Shown here: positions 1-10,276 of the stretch, piece by piece
Numbering within the stretch: position 1 is the stretch's first letter
How the letters are laid out: the number at the start of each line of letters is the position of its first letter
NCBI RefSeq assembly: GCF_001729765.1
Contig: NZ_CP017181.1
Coordinates: 2,418,001 to 2,482,000 of the forward strand
Length of the DNA stretch: 64,000 nucleotides
Reading direction: 5' to 3'
Source of the DNA: Enterobacter kobei
GTDB taxonomy: Bacteria > Pseudomonadota > Gammaproteobacteria > Enterobacterales > Enterobacteriaceae
Translations under genes and position numbers: made by a program
Notes under the pieces: model-generated
The model's input: the letters and a program-made list of their open reading frames with translations, nothing else
What the model was told of the DNA's origin: nothing
The model's database searches: none

Positions 1-72
1 AATGTTGATCATCCGTTAACTAAATATTGCATGAAGTTTACAGCAGAGCAGGCATTCCCTCGCCTGTGATCC

Positions 73-88
73 TGGCACGCGTCATGCA
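73..88 (+). promoter_or_regulatory. candidate sigma-54 promoter of the rpiR-ddp operon
   Basis: The 16 bases TGGCACGCGTCATGCA match the -24/-12 consensus TGGCAC-N5-TTGCA at every fixed position except one T, with the GG and GC doublets at the right spacing. It lies 57 bases before the first gene. The E. coli ddp operon is known to be nitrogen-regulated, so a sigma-54 promoter fits. No clear NtrC site is visible in the 72 bases upstream. Confidence 0.6.
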
Positions 89-144
89 TTGTTAACGATG
101 TAACACAAGATCGGCTTTTGACAGCGTGTTAACAGCGAGGCGGT

Positions 145-999
145 ATGACGACGAAACCTGAGATGTTGAGCCGTATCGAAACGATGTTTAGCCAGTTCAC
201 GCCCAGCGAAAAACGGGTCGGAAGCTGGTTGCTTGCCCACGCCGCGCAGATACCGTTTGAAACGGCTGAAAGCGTCGGTCAGGCGAGCGGGACGAGCGGG
301 ATCACCGTGGGACGCTTTCTGCGCAAGCTGGGCTACCGCAACCTGGAGGATGTCAAAAAGAGCCTGCGCGATCCGTATCAGCCCTGGGGTATGAACGAAC
401 GTCTGGACTCCTGGCAACAGCAGCGCCCCCTGCCCAACCGCCTTCAGCACGCCCTTTCGCTGGAAGTGGATGCCATCACGCAGGTGTATCAGCTCGCGCA
501 AACGGACGTCTTCCGCCAGGTCGTACACAACCTGGCCCATGCGGATGCGGTGTTTGTGCTGGGGATCCAGTCCACCCGCGGGATCGCCAACGCCTTCTTC
601 AGCCACCTTGAGTACCTGCGCCCGCGCGTGAGCTATTCGGAGGGGGCATCCGGAAGCTGGGTGGAATCCCTCAACTCGGGGTTTTCGCACCCTTATGTCG
701 TGCTGACCGATACGCGCGCCTACTCCGCGATGGCCCGCCAGTACTGCCGCGTCGCGAGCGAAAAAGGCATTCCGCTGGCCTTAATCACCGACATCTGGTG
801 TCCGTGGGCGCGGGATTATCCGATGGACTTACTGCAGGTGAAAACCGATACCGGTCATTTCTGGGATTCACTTGCCCCCGTGAGCTGTTTGTTCAACCTG
901 CTGCTGTCGGGCGTGGTGGAAGCGTTGGGTGATGCGCTCCCGGCACGTCTGGCGGTAAACCGGCAATTACAACAAGAGTTTGGTCAATTCGAACGCTAA
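145..999 (+). CDS. MurR/RpiR family transcriptional regulator (HTH + SIS)
   Basis: A 284-residue regulator with an N-terminal RpiR-type helix-turn-helix (about residues 1-77; the segment ASGTSGITVGRFLRKLGYRN is the recognition part) and a C-terminal SIS sugar-phosphate-isomerase fold (about 110-270) that in this family senses phosphosugars. It is the first gene of a run with ddpX, which starts 12 bases after its stop, so it probably controls the dipeptide operon. Inference: the ligand may be a cell-wall sugar such as a muramic-acid derivative, since the operon handles D-Ala-D-Ala. E. coli K-12 has no such regulator in its ddp operon. Confidence 0.85.
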   Translation: MTTKPEMLSRIETMFSQFTPSEKRVGSWLLAHAAQIPFETAESVGQASGTSGITVGRFLRKLGYRNLEDVKKSLRDPYQPWGMNERLDSWQQQRPLPNRLQHALSLEVDAITQVYQLAQTDVFRQVVHNLAHADAVFVLGIQSTRGIANAFFSHLEYLRPRVSYSEGASGSWVESLNSGFSHPYVVLTDTRAYSAMARQYCRVASEKGIPLALITDIWCPWARDYPMDLLQVKTDTGHFWDSLAPVSCLFNLLLSGVVEALGDALPARLAVNRQLQQEFGQFER

Positions 1000-1011
1000 A
1001 GGAGCGGAGCT

Positions 1012-1587
1012 ATGCCCGAAGAGAGTGAACTGATTGATGTGGCGAAGACATTTCCCACGCTGCATATCGATCTGAAGTACGCCACTGCCGACAACATCAC
1101 CGGTCGCCCGATCTACCAAGAGGCGCTGTGCCTGCTGCATACCGACGCCGCCACCGCGCTGGCAAAAGCCATCAGCATTGCCACGCTGGCCGGGCTGAAG
1201 CTGGTGGTGTACGACGCCTACCGACCGCAGCAGGCGCAGGCCCAGCTGTGGGATGCCTGCCCGAACCCGGAGTATGTGGTCGACGTGGCGATTGGCTCCA
1301 ATCACAGTCGCGGCACGGCCATCGACGTCACGCTGATGGACGAACACAATACCGTGCTGGATATGGGCGCCGGTTTTGACGAAATGCACGACCGCTCGCA
1401 TCCGTATCACCCTTCCGTACCGCCGCACGCCCAGCGCAACCGTCTGCTGCTGAATGCCATCATGTTCGGTGGCGGTTTTGTCGGTATCAGCAGCGAATGG
1501 TGGCACTTTGAACTGCCGAACGCCGCCAGCTACCCGCTGCTTGATGACCGTTTTGCCTGTTTTCCCCTGACGCACACCCCTCTTTAA
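1012..1587 (+). CDS. ddpX: D-alanyl-D-alanine dipeptidase (VanX family)
   Basis: A zinc dipeptidase of 191 residues that splits D-Ala-D-Ala into D-alanine. The family signature is intact: SNHSRGTAID supplies His98 and Asp105 as zinc ligands, EWWHFE supplies the catalytic Glu162 and ligand His165, and Arg71 sits in YDAYRPQQ. A good ribosome site (AAAGGAGCGGAGCT) precedes the ATG. There is no signal peptide, so it works in the cytoplasm on dipeptide brought in by DdpABCDF, encoded immediately downstream. As in E. coli it provides carbon and nitrogen from the dipeptide rather than vancomycin resistance. Confidence 0.93.
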   Translation: MPEESELIDVAKTFPTLHIDLKYATADNITGRPIYQEALCLLHTDAATALAKAISIATLAGLKLVVYDAYRPQQAQAQLWDACPNPEYVVDVAIGSNHSRGTAIDVTLMDEHNTVLDMGAGFDEMHDRSHPYHPSVPPHAQRNRLLLNAIMFGGGFVGISSEWWHFELPNAASYPLLDDRFACFPLTHTPL

Positions 1588-1602
1588 ACCTGGAGCACTG
1601 CC

Positions 1603-3135
1603 ATGAAAACATCGCTTCTCACGACCCTGATCGCCGCCACGCTGGTAATGAACGCTCCGCTGGCGCTGGCTGCCGTCCCGAAAGACATGCTGGTGATTGG
1701 TAAAGCCGCCGACCCGCAAACGCTCGACCCTGCCATCACCATTGATAACAACGACTGGACCGTCACCTATCCGTCCTATCAGCGTCTGGTCAAGTACAAG
1801 CCAGGCTCTACCGAGGTGGAGGGCGATCTCTCGACAGGCTGGAAAGCGTCCGACGACCAGAAAGAGTGGACCTTTACCCTGGCGGATAACGCGAAATTCT
1901 CCGACGGCACGCCGGTCACCGCCGAAGCGGTAAAACGCTCTTTTGAGCGCCTGCTGAAGCTCGGCCAGGGGCCGTCTGAAGCCTTCCCGAAAGATCTGAA
2001 AATTGATGCGGTAGATGACCATACGGTGAAATTCACCCTCAGCCAGCCGTTTGCCCCCTTCCTTTACACGCTGGCAAATGACGGGGCATCCATCATTAAC
2101 CCGGCAGTGCTGAAGGAAAATGCCGCGGACGATGCGCGCGGTTTCCTGGCGCAAAACACCGCCGGTTCCGGGCCGTTTATGCTCAAAAGCTGGCAGAAAG
2201 GCCAGCAGCTGGTGCTGGTGCCTAACCCACACTGGCAGGGTGAAAAACCGCACTTTAAGCGTGTATCGGTAAAAATTATCGGAGAGAGCGCCTCCCGCCG
2301 ATTGCAGCTTTCCCGCGGCGATCTGGACATTGCCGACTCCCTGCCGGTCGATCAGCTCTCGGCCCTGAAGCAGGAAGGAAAAGTCGCCGTCGCGGAATAC
2401 CCGTCCCTGCGCGTGACCTATCTCTACCTCAACAACAGCAAAGCGCCGCTCAATCAGGTGGATTTACGTCGAGCCATTTCATGGGCGACGGACTACCAGG
2501 GCATGGTGAAGGGCATTCTGAGCGGCAACGGCAAGCAGATGCGCGGCCCGATCCCGGAAGGCATGTGGGGCTTTGACGCCACGGCGATGCAGTACAGCTT
2601 CGATGAGGCCAAAGCGAAAGCGGCCCTGGAGAAGGTCAAAGACAAGCCCGCCAGCCTGACCTTCCTTTACTCGGATAACGATCCGAACTGGGAGCCTATC
2701 GCCCTCTCAACCCAGGCCAGCCTCGGCAAGATCGGCATTAACGTCAAGCTGGAGAAACTGGCGAACGCCACCATGCGCGACCGCGTCGGTAAAGGCGATT
2801 ACGACATTGCGATCGGTAACTGGAGCCCGGACTTTGCCGACCCCTATATGTTCATGAACTACTGGTTCGAATCAGACAAAAAAGGGCTGCCGGGCAACCG
2901 TTCATTCTATGAAAACAAAGAGGTCGACTCGCTGCTGCAGGCCGCGCTGAAAACCACCGATCAGGCAGAACGCACCAAAGATTACCAGCAGGCGCAAAAA
3001 GTGGTGATTGACGAGGCGGCCTACGTTTATCTGTTCCAGAAGAACTATCAGCTGGCGATGAACAAAGAGGTTAAAGGCTTCACCTTTAATCCGATGCTTG
3101 AGCAGGTGTTCAACATCGCCACCATGAGTAAATAA
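1603..3135 (+). CDS. ddpA: D,D-dipeptide ABC transporter, periplasmic binding protein
   Basis: A 510-residue family-5 extracellular solute-binding protein (the DppA/OppA group) with a signal peptide that ends at about residue 23 (LALA-AVPKD). The mature protein has the usual two-lobe dipeptide-binding layout, opening with MLVIGKAADPQTLDPA. It starts 15 bases after ddpX and is followed by the two permeases and two ATPases, so it is the binding component that delivers D-Ala-D-Ala-type dipeptides for DdpX. Identification rests on family and on the conserved E. coli gene order. Confidence 0.92.
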   Translation: MKTSLLTTLIAATLVMNAPLALAAVPKDMLVIGKAADPQTLDPAITIDNNDWTVTYPSYQRLVKYKPGSTEVEGDLSTGWKASDDQKEWTFTLADNAKFSDGTPVTAEAVKRSFERLLKLGQGPSEAFPKDLKIDAVDDHTVKFTLSQPFAPFLYTLANDGASIINPAVLKENAADDARGFLAQNTAGSGPFMLKSWQKGQQLVLVPNPHWQGEKPHFKRVSVKIIGESASRRLQLSRGDLDIADSLPVDQLSALKQEGKVAVAEYPSLRVTYLYLNNSKAPLNQVDLRRAISWATDYQGMVKGILSGNGKQMRGPIPEGMWGFDATAMQYSFDEAKAKAALEKVKDKPASLTFLYSDNDPNWEPIALSTQASLGKIGINVKLEKLANATMRDRVGKGDYDIAIGNWSPDFADPYMFMNYWFESDKKGLPGNRSFYENKEVDSLLQAALKTTDQAERTKDYQQAQKVVIDEAAYVYLFQKNYQLAMNKEVKGFTFNPMLEQVFNIATMSK

Positions 3136-3157
3136 CGAATTCGCCGGGGGAAAGTGT

Positions 3158-4180
3158 ATGACGTTCTGGAGCATCGTGCGCCAGCGCTGCTGGGGATTAC
3201 TCCTGGTGGTGGCCGGTGTCTGTATCATTACCTTTATTATTTCACACATGATCCCCGGCGATCCGGCCCGTCTGCTGGCCGGAGACCGTGCCAGCGACGA
3301 CATCGTGCAAAACATCCGCCAGCAACTGGGGCTGGATCAGCCGCTGTATATCCAGTTTGGTCGCTACGTCGATGCTCTCGCCCATGGCGATCTCGGCACG
3401 TCCATTCGTACCGGACGTCCGGTTGCACAAGACCTGAAGGCCTTTTTCCCTGCCACGCTGGAGCTGGCCTTTTGCTCCCTGCTACTGGCGCTGGTCATCG
3501 GCGTGCCGTTGGGGATTTTGTCGGCGGTCTATCGCAACCGCTGGCTGGATCATCTGGTGCGATTAATGGCGATGACCGGCATTTCCACACCAGCCTTCTG
3601 GCTCGGTCTGGGCGTTATTGTGCTTTTCTACGGGCACCTGCAGATCCTGCCGGGCGGCGGCAGACTGGACGACTGGCTCGATCCGCCGACGCACGTCACC
3701 GGGTTTTACCTGCTGGATGCCCTGCTGGAGGGCAACGTCGAGGTCTTTCTCAATGCGCTTCAGCATCTGATTTTACCCTCGCTGACGCTGGCGTTTGTTC
3801 ACCTGGGCATCGTGGCGCGTCAGGTGCGTTCCGCGATGCTGGAGCAGCTTAGCGAGGACTACATCCGCACGGCGCGCGCCAGCGGCCTGCCTGGCTGGTA
3901 TATCGTCCTGCGTTACGCTCTGCCCAATGCGATGATCCCGTCGATTACCGTGCTCGGGCTGGCGCTGGGCGATTTGCTGTACGGTGCAGTACTGACCGAA
4001 ACCGTCTTTGCCTGGCCGGGGATGGGTGCCTGGGTGGTGACGTCCATTCAGGCGCTCGATTTCCCTGCCGTGATGGGCTTCGCTGTCGTCGTCTCTCTGG
4101 CCTACGTATTGGTGAATCTGGTGGTCGATCTGCTTTATCTGTGGATTGACCCGCGAATTGGGCGCGGAGGTGCCGAATGA
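3158..4180 (+). CDS. ddpB: D,D-dipeptide ABC transporter permease
   Basis: A 340-residue DppB/OppB-type inner-membrane permease with about six membrane segments. The first lies at residues 9-30, and the EAA cytoplasmic loop is seen as DYIRTARASGLPGWYIVLRY. It pairs with DdpC to form the channel. Its stop overlaps the start of ddpC by four bases (ATGA), which implies translational coupling. Spacing from ddpA is 22 bases, with GGGGGAAAG as ribosome site. Confidence 0.92.
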   Translation: MTFWSIVRQRCWGLLLVVAGVCIITFIISHMIPGDPARLLAGDRASDDIVQNIRQQLGLDQPLYIQFGRYVDALAHGDLGTSIRTGRPVAQDLKAFFPATLELAFCSLLLALVIGVPLGILSAVYRNRWLDHLVRLMAMTGISTPAFWLGLGVIVLFYGHLQILPGGGRLDDWLDPPTHVTGFYLLDALLEGNVEVFLNALQHLILPSLTLAFVHLGIVARQVRSAMLEQLSEDYIRTARASGLPGWYIVLRYALPNAMIPSITVLGLALGDLLYGAVLTETVFAWPGMGAWVVTSIQALDFPAVMGFAVVVSLAYVLVNLVVDLLYLWIDPRIGRGGAE

Positions 4181-5073
4181 TGTTAACGCAGGAAACGCCC
4201 GTCCCGGTTAAAACTGCCAGACAACGTATCAACTGGGCAAAACTGTTCTGGATGCTGCGACAAAGCCCACTCACGATAGTTGGCGGCGTGATTATGATTG
4301 CGATGCTCCTGGTGATGGTGACCTCACCGTGGATTGTGCCGCATGACCCGAACGCGCTGGATCTGACCGCCCGTCTGCAGGCACCGTCCGCACAACACTG
4401 GTTTGGTACCGATGAAGTGGGACGCGATCTGTTCAGCCGCGTCCTGGCAGGCAGCCAGCAGTCGATCGCCGCCGGGCTGGCGGTGGTGGTGATTGCAGGC
4501 GGCATTGGCTCGCTGCTGGGCTGTTTGTCCGGCGTACTGGGTGGGCGCGGTGACGCCATCATCATGCGGGTGATGGACATCATGCTCTCTATACCCTCTC
4601 TGGTGCTGACCATGGCGCTGGCTGCCGCGCTCGGCCCGAGCCTGTTTAACGCCATGCTGGCGATCGCCATTGTCCGCATTCCGTTTTACGTCCGTCTGGC
4701 GCGCGGCCAGACGCTGGTGGTCCGCCAGTTTACCTACGTGCAGGCCGCCCGCACGTTTGGCGCATCGCGCTGGCATTTGATCCGCTGGCATATTCTGCGT
4801 AATGCCCTGCCGCCGCTGATTGTGCAGGCTTCGCTGGACATTGGTAGCGCTATTCTGATGGCCGCGACGCTGGGGTTTATTGGTCTGGGTGCACAGCAGC
4901 CGACCGCCGAATGGGGGGCGATGGTGGCCGTTGGCCGTAACTACGTTCTCGACCAGTGGTGGTATTGCGCCTTTCCCGGTGCGGCCATTTTGATTACCGC
5001 CGTGGGTTTTAACCTGTTCGGTGACGGTATCCGCGACCTGCTGGATCCGAAGTCAGGAGGGAAACAGTCATGA
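4177..5073 (+). CDS. ddpC: D,D-dipeptide ABC transporter permease
   Basis: A 298-residue DppC/OppC-type permease. It has the family's N-terminal OppC segment (first membrane helix about residues 33-52, then PHDPNALDLTARLQAPSAQH and FGTDEVGRDLFSRV) and an EAA loop TYVQAARTFGASRWHLIRWH. It forms the channel with DdpB. It overlaps ddpB by four bases at its start and ddpD by four bases at its end, so the permease and ATPase genes are translationally coupled. Confidence 0.92.
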   Translation: MMLTQETPVPVKTARQRINWAKLFWMLRQSPLTIVGGVIMIAMLLVMVTSPWIVPHDPNALDLTARLQAPSAQHWFGTDEVGRDLFSRVLAGSQQSIAAGLAVVVIAGGIGSLLGCLSGVLGGRGDAIIMRVMDIMLSIPSLVLTMALAAALGPSLFNAMLAIAIVRIPFYVRLARGQTLVVRQFTYVQAARTFGASRWHLIRWHILRNALPPLIVQASLDIGSAILMAATLGFIGLGAQQPTAEWGAMVAVGRNYVLDQWWYCAFPGAAILITAVGFNLFGDGIRDLLDPKSGGKQS

Positions 5074-6048
5074 CCGAATCGGTATTACGCATTGAAGACC
5101 TGCACCTGAGCTTCCCGATTTTTCGCGGTGAGGTCCACGCGCTGAATAACGTCTCGCTGGAGATCAAAAGGGGTGAGATCGTCGGCGTGGTGGGCGAATC
5201 GGGATCGGGGAAATCCGTGACCGCAATGCTCGCCATGCGGCTGCTGCCGGAAGGCAGCTACCGGATCCATCAGGGCCAGGTGATGCTACTGGGTGAAAAT
5301 GTCCTCGCGGCATCTGAGAAACAGCTCCGCCAGTGGCGCGGCGCCAGAGTGGCGATGATTTTTCAGGAGCCGATGACCGCCCTCAATCCGACGCGACAGA
5401 TTGGCAAACAGATGGTGGAGGTGATCCGCCAGCATCGACCACTTTCCCGGCGGGAGGCGCAACAAAAGGCGATTACCCTGCTGGAAGAGATGCAAATCCC
5501 GGACGCGCACCAGGTGATGGCGCGTTATCCGTTCGAACTCTCCGGCGGCATGCGCCAGCGGGTGATGATCGCCCTTGCCTTCTCCTGCGAGCCGGAGCTG
5601 ATCATTGCCGACGAACCGACCACCGCACTGGACGTTACCGTCCAGCTGCAGGTACTGCGCTTGCTGAAGCATAAGGCGCGGGCCAGCGGCACCTCTGTGC
5701 TGTTTATCAGCCATGATATGGCCGTGGTATCCCAGCTCTGCGACAGAATGTATGTGATGTATGCCGGTAGCGTGATAGAGAGCGGCGCCACGCAAACGCT
5801 GATCCATGCCCCAGTTCATCCCTACTCCATTGGCCTGCTGAAGTGTGCGCCGGAGAACGGTCAGCCGCGCGATCTGCTCCCGGCCATCCCCGGCACCGTC
5901 CCCAACCTCAGCCAGCTTCCGCAGGGATGCGCATTCCGCGATCGCTGCTTTGCCGCTGGGGCGAAATGCAGCGAAACCCCGCGCTTACACCCCCATGGCG
6001 CAGAAGGCCAACAGGCTGCCTGCTGGTATCCGCAACAGGAGAAACCCC

Positions 6049-6056
<8 letters not shown>
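5070..6056 (+). CDS. ddpD: D,D-dipeptide ABC transporter ATP-binding protein
   Basis: A 328-residue ATPase of the DppD/OppD type. Visible motifs are Walker A (GESGSGKS), the signature (ELSGGMRQR), Walker B (LIIADEPTTALDV) and the switch His in FISHDMAV. After about residue 255 comes the oligopeptide-transporter C-terminal domain with the cysteine cluster (GCAFRDRCFAAGAKC, then CW) that in some relatives binds an iron-sulfur cluster. It overlaps ddpF by eight bases. It powers dipeptide import together with DdpF. Confidence 0.92.
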
Positions 6057-6974
<918 letters not shown>

Positions 6975-6978
<4 letters not shown>

Positions 6979-7724
6979 ATTTGCGCCATCCCGCCGTCCA
7001 CAAACAGCTCGGTGGCGTTAATAAAGCTGGCCGCATCGGAGGCCAGAAACGCCACCGCTTTCCCTACTTCACCCGGAGCGCCTAAACGTCCGAACGGGAC
7101 CTGCGCGGCCAGCGCATCGTACAGCCCCTGACGGTGTTCTTCCGGCACCAAATCACCGAGCCCCGGGGTTTTGATTGGGCCCGGACTCACCACGTTGACG
7201 CGGATCCCGCGGCCCTGCAAATCCAGCGCCCAGGAGCGGGCAAAGTTGCGAACGGCGGCCTTACTGGCGCTGTAGACGCTAAAGTTTGCCGTCCCCTTAA
7301 TGGAGACCGTCGAGCCGGTCAGAATAATCGACGATCCGGCGGATAAGAGCGGCAGCGCCTTCTGCACCGTAAAGAGCTCGCCGCGGACATTAGTACCGAA
7401 AATACGGTCAAACTGCTCTTCGGTGATCGCGCCCAGCGGCAGCATATCGCCGCCCCCCGCATTGGCGAACAGGATATCCAGACGGCCTTCCTCTTTTGCA
7501 ATCCGGGCATAAACCTCATCCAGATCGCCGAGTTTAGAGACATCCGCACGAATGCCTACCGCGGTTGAAGCAATTTCAGCCACCGCCGCGTCCAGCTCGG
7601 CCTGGCGACGCCCGGTGATGTATACCTTCGCGCCCTGAGCCGCCAGCTCCTGCGCCGTGGCAAGACCAATACCGGTGCTGCCGCCGGTGACCAGTGCGAT
7701 TTTTCCTGAGAGAGTCGTGTTCAT
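6975..7724 (-). CDS. SDR family oxidoreductase
   Basis: A classical short-chain dehydrogenase/reductase of 249 residues when started at MNTTLSGK. It has the NAD(P) motif TGGSTGIG near residue 14, NAG in the central fold, and the catalytic set Ser (STVSIKG), Tyr and Lys (YSASK). The C-terminal FVDGGM is typical. The substrate cannot be told from sequence. It faces away from a LysR regulator across a 133-base gap, the usual layout of a regulator and its target. Confidence 0.88.
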
Positions 7725-7857
7725 GTCATTTACCTTTTGTTGGGTTTGATTTGCGCGCTTTCGCTCGCGTTGAACAAACTTTAGCCCTTGCAGCATTAAT
7801 GAAAAATGGGCAAAAATGAAAATGACTATTCACATAAAGAAATAATCAGAGGGCCTG

Positions 7858-8763
7858 ATGGACCAGTTAATGGCAATGCGTGCCTTTACGCGGGTGGTGG
7901 AATCCGGCAGTTTTACGCGCGCGGCGGATTCGCTGAATATGCCGATAGCCACCCTGAGCAAGCTGGTGAAATCTCTCGAAACGCATCTTGAGATCCGCCT
8001 CCTGCACCGCACCACCCGCCGAGTCGTCACCACGCCTGAGGGGGCGGAATACTATGAAAAAGCACTCAGGGTGCTGATTGATATCGAAGATATTGACACC
8101 TCTTTTCGCGTTTCTCGCGCGACGCCAAAGGGGCATCTGCGCGTCGACATCGGCGGCTCCACCGCCCGCGACGTGCTCATCCCCCTGCTACCAGATTTCA
8201 TGCAGCGCTACCCGGATATCCGGATCGATCTTGGGGTGGCCGACCGGCCCGTAGACTTAATCAGCGGTAACGTAGACTGTGTTATTCGCGGCGGCCCGCT
8301 GAACGACTCAACACTTATTGCCCGACATCTCGGCAATGCTGAAATGGTTACCTGCGCGACGCCGGGTTATCTGAAGAATCATGGCGTCCCGGCCTATCCG
8401 CAGGAGCTGCGCAACGGCCACAAATTGATAAGCTATCTCTCTCCGGTCACCGGGCGGGCCTTTCCGTTTCGCTTCAGACAGGATGGCGAGGCGCTGGAAA
8501 TCAGCATTCCACACTATCTCGGCGTCAATGAAAGCAATGCCCATCTCGCGGCTGCCGCGGCGGGACTTGGGATTGTTCAGACTTTTGAGTATTCGGCAAA
8601 GCACTATTTGCAGACGGGAACATTGACGGCAATCCTGAGCGACTGGCGCCCTGCGGCCTATCCGTTTCATGTGGTTTACCCCCAAAACCGGCATTTAACG
8701 CACCGCCTGAAGGTATTTATTGCCTGGCTGGCGGAGGTATTCCCCGCCGCGCTGAAGGGATAG
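7858..8763 (+). CDS. LysR family transcriptional regulator
   Basis: A 301-residue LysR regulator: winged HTH in residues 1-60 (MRAFTRVVESGSFTRAADSL, then IATLSKLVKSLETHL), linker, then a periplasmic-binding-like effector domain from about residue 90. It most resembles the YafC/DmlR branch (RTTRRVVTTPEG). It is divergent from the SDR gene, which it may control. A hairpin overlaps its stop codon. Confidence 0.87.
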   Translation: MDQLMAMRAFTRVVESGSFTRAADSLNMPIATLSKLVKSLETHLEIRLLHRTTRRVVTTPEGAEYYEKALRVLIDIEDIDTSFRVSRATPKGHLRVDIGGSTARDVLIPLLPDFMQRYPDIRIDLGVADRPVDLISGNVDCVIRGGPLNDSTLIARHLGNAEMVTCATPGYLKNHGVPAYPQELRNGHKLISYLSPVTGRAFPFRFRQDGEALEISIPHYLGVNESNAHLAAAAAGLGIVQTFEYSAKHYLQTGTLTAILSDWRPAAYPFHVVYPQNRHLTHRLKVFIAWLAEVFPAALKG

Positions 8764-8781
8764 CCGGGCGCGAACCCGGCT
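8762..8781. terminator. hairpin between convergent lysR and osmC
   Basis: AGCCGGG and CCCGGCT form a 7-bp stem round a 6-base loop in the 23-base gap between two convergent genes. No T run follows, so it may act as a weak bidirectional terminator or mRNA end-stabiliser. Confidence 0.45.
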
Positions 8782-8786
8782 GGGGC

Positions 8787-9215
8787 TTAGTTGAGTTTGT
8801 AATCGAGCGTGATGTCGGCTTTCAGCAGCTGCGACACCGGGCAGCCTGCTTTCGCTTTCTGAATGATGCCGTCAAACTGCTGAGGCGCGATGCCGGGAAC
8901 AGTCACCTTGCTTTTCAGCGCAACCTTTGTGATGGCAAAACCGCCGTCGGTTTTATCCAGCGAGACGTCTGCAGTGGTATCAATGGAATCGGCGGTATAG
9001 CCCGCCTCGCCCAGCATCAGCGAAAGCGCCATCGAGAAACAGGCGGCGTGTGCCGCGCCAATCAGCTCCTCAGGGTTGGTCCCCTTTTCACCCTCAAAGC
9101 GGGTGTTAAAGCCATAAGGCTGCTGATTGAGAACGCCGCTCTCGGTAGAAACCGTTCCTTTCCCGCGTTTAATGTCGCCAGACCAGTGTGCTGAACCGTG
9201 CTTATGAATAGTCAT
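8787..9215 (-). CDS. osmC: organic hydroperoxide reductase OsmC
   Basis: A 142-residue thiol peroxidase that reduces organic hydroperoxides in the cytoplasm as a homodimer. Both redox cysteines are present at the E. coli positions, Cys59 (AHAACFSMAL) and Cys125 (KAGCPVSQ). The ribosome site AAGGAGAG precedes the ATG. The E. coli gene is induced by osmotic stress, RpoS and the Rcs system and lies beside bdm. Here a LysR gene and a lactamase-fold gene have been inserted between osmC and bdm. Confidence 0.95.
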   Translation of the reverse strand: MTIHKHGSAHWSGDIKRGKGTVSTESGVLNQQPYGFNTRFEGEKGTNPEELIGAAHAACFSMALSLMLGEAGYTADSIDTTADVSLDKTDGGFAITKVALKSKVTVPGIAPQQFDGIIQKAKAGCPVSQLLKADITLDYKLN

Positions 9216-9290
9216 TCTTGCTCTCCTTTTGGCTTACAAAGGGTTAAGTATAGAAGGCTACTCAGATTCTGCGGCGAAGACAGAAGAGTC

Positions 9291-10172
9291 TTAGCCACTG
9301 AACACATGTTGCGCCAGTGCATCAAGGAATGCGCGCAGTGCGGCAGGTTGATATTCTCGGGACTGGTAAATGCCATGGATGGCAAGCGGTTTCGGCTCCA
9401 GCACGCTCAGAACCGGCACCAGTAATCCCTGCGCCAGCGCGTCAGATGCCTCACGCTCCGGCAACATGGCGATACCGCAGTGGTTAATCGCGGCGTCCAT
9501 CAACAGCGATGAGATGCTGGCGCTCAGGTTGCCGCTGACGGCCACGCTCAGGCTTTCACCTTCCGGCGTAAGAAAATGCCAGGACTGCCCGGCGAAAAAG
9601 CTGTAGTGCAGGCAATTATGCTGCGCTAAATCTTCGGGACTGACGGGCGTTCCGTGCTGAGCAAGATAGTCCGGCGAGGCGCAAAGGACTGAACGACACT
9701 CCCCCAGTCGGCGGGCGATCATGCCCGGTTCGGGGGTGTCGGTAATGCGCACGGCGACATCAATACGCTCCCCTACCAGGCTCACCGGGTGGTTGTTCAC
9801 ATCCAGCTCGATGCGCAGCTGCGGGTAGCGCGCGAGCAGCCCGGGGAGCACCGGCGCAATCAGGTGCATGGCGGTAAAGTGCGCACAGGCGACCCGCAGC
9901 GTGCCTGACGGCAAATCTTTCTCCGACTGGCCTTCAATCTCCTGCGAGAGCTGCGAAAGCGTCCGCGTTTTCTGCAACACTTTTTCGCCGGCTGCCGTCA
10001 GCGTCAGCTTGCGCGTGGAGCGGTTAACCAGCCGTGTTCCCGCCCACTTTTCCATTTGTTCCAGGTAGCGGCTCACCATCGGTCGCGAGATCCCCAATGC
10101 GCGGGCCGCCGCGCTCAAACTTCCCAGCTCGCATATCCGGTTGTAGACCTGAGCGGCAATAACGCGATCCAT
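9291..10172 (-). CDS. LysR family transcriptional regulator
   Basis: A 293-residue LysR regulator if started at MDRVIAAQVY. The frame is open for another 26 codons, but the HTH fits this start. The HTH includes LSAAARALGISRPMVSRYLE, and the effector domain begins near residue 88. It is divergent from the lactamase-fold gene across about 100 bases, which suggests that it controls that gene. Confidence 0.87.
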   Translation of the reverse strand: MDRVIAAQVYNRICELGSLSAAARALGISRPMVSRYLEQMEKWAGTRLVNRSTRKLTLTAAGEKVLQKTRTLSQLSQEIEGQSEKDLPSGTLRVACAHFTAMHLIAPVLPGLLARYPQLRIELDVNNHPVSLVGERIDVAVRITDTPEPGMIARRLGECRSVLCASPDYLAQHGTPVSPEDLAQHNCLHYSFFAGQSWHFLTPEGESLSVAVSGNLSASISSLLMDAAINHCGIAMLPEREASDALAQGLLVPVLSVLEPKPLAIHGIYQSREYQPAALRAFLDALAQHVFSG

Positions 10173-10276
10173 ATACGCTCCATTTGCTCGATTTATGAAA
10201 CTAAGCATGTCTTGTTTCAGGAATTCTGGCAAATACAAATATCCGTACAATAGAGACTTTCCTGAACCACAGAGAC

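Noticed and set aside
967..2253. Long minus-strand open frame across ddpX and ddpA
   Set aside because: It is antisense to two well-supported genes and shows low-complexity Gly/Arg/Gln composition without any motif.
5845..6048. N-terminal extension of DdpF
   Set aside because: The extra 68 codons lie within ddpD in another frame and lack a ribosome site; the ATG at 6049 gives the known length.
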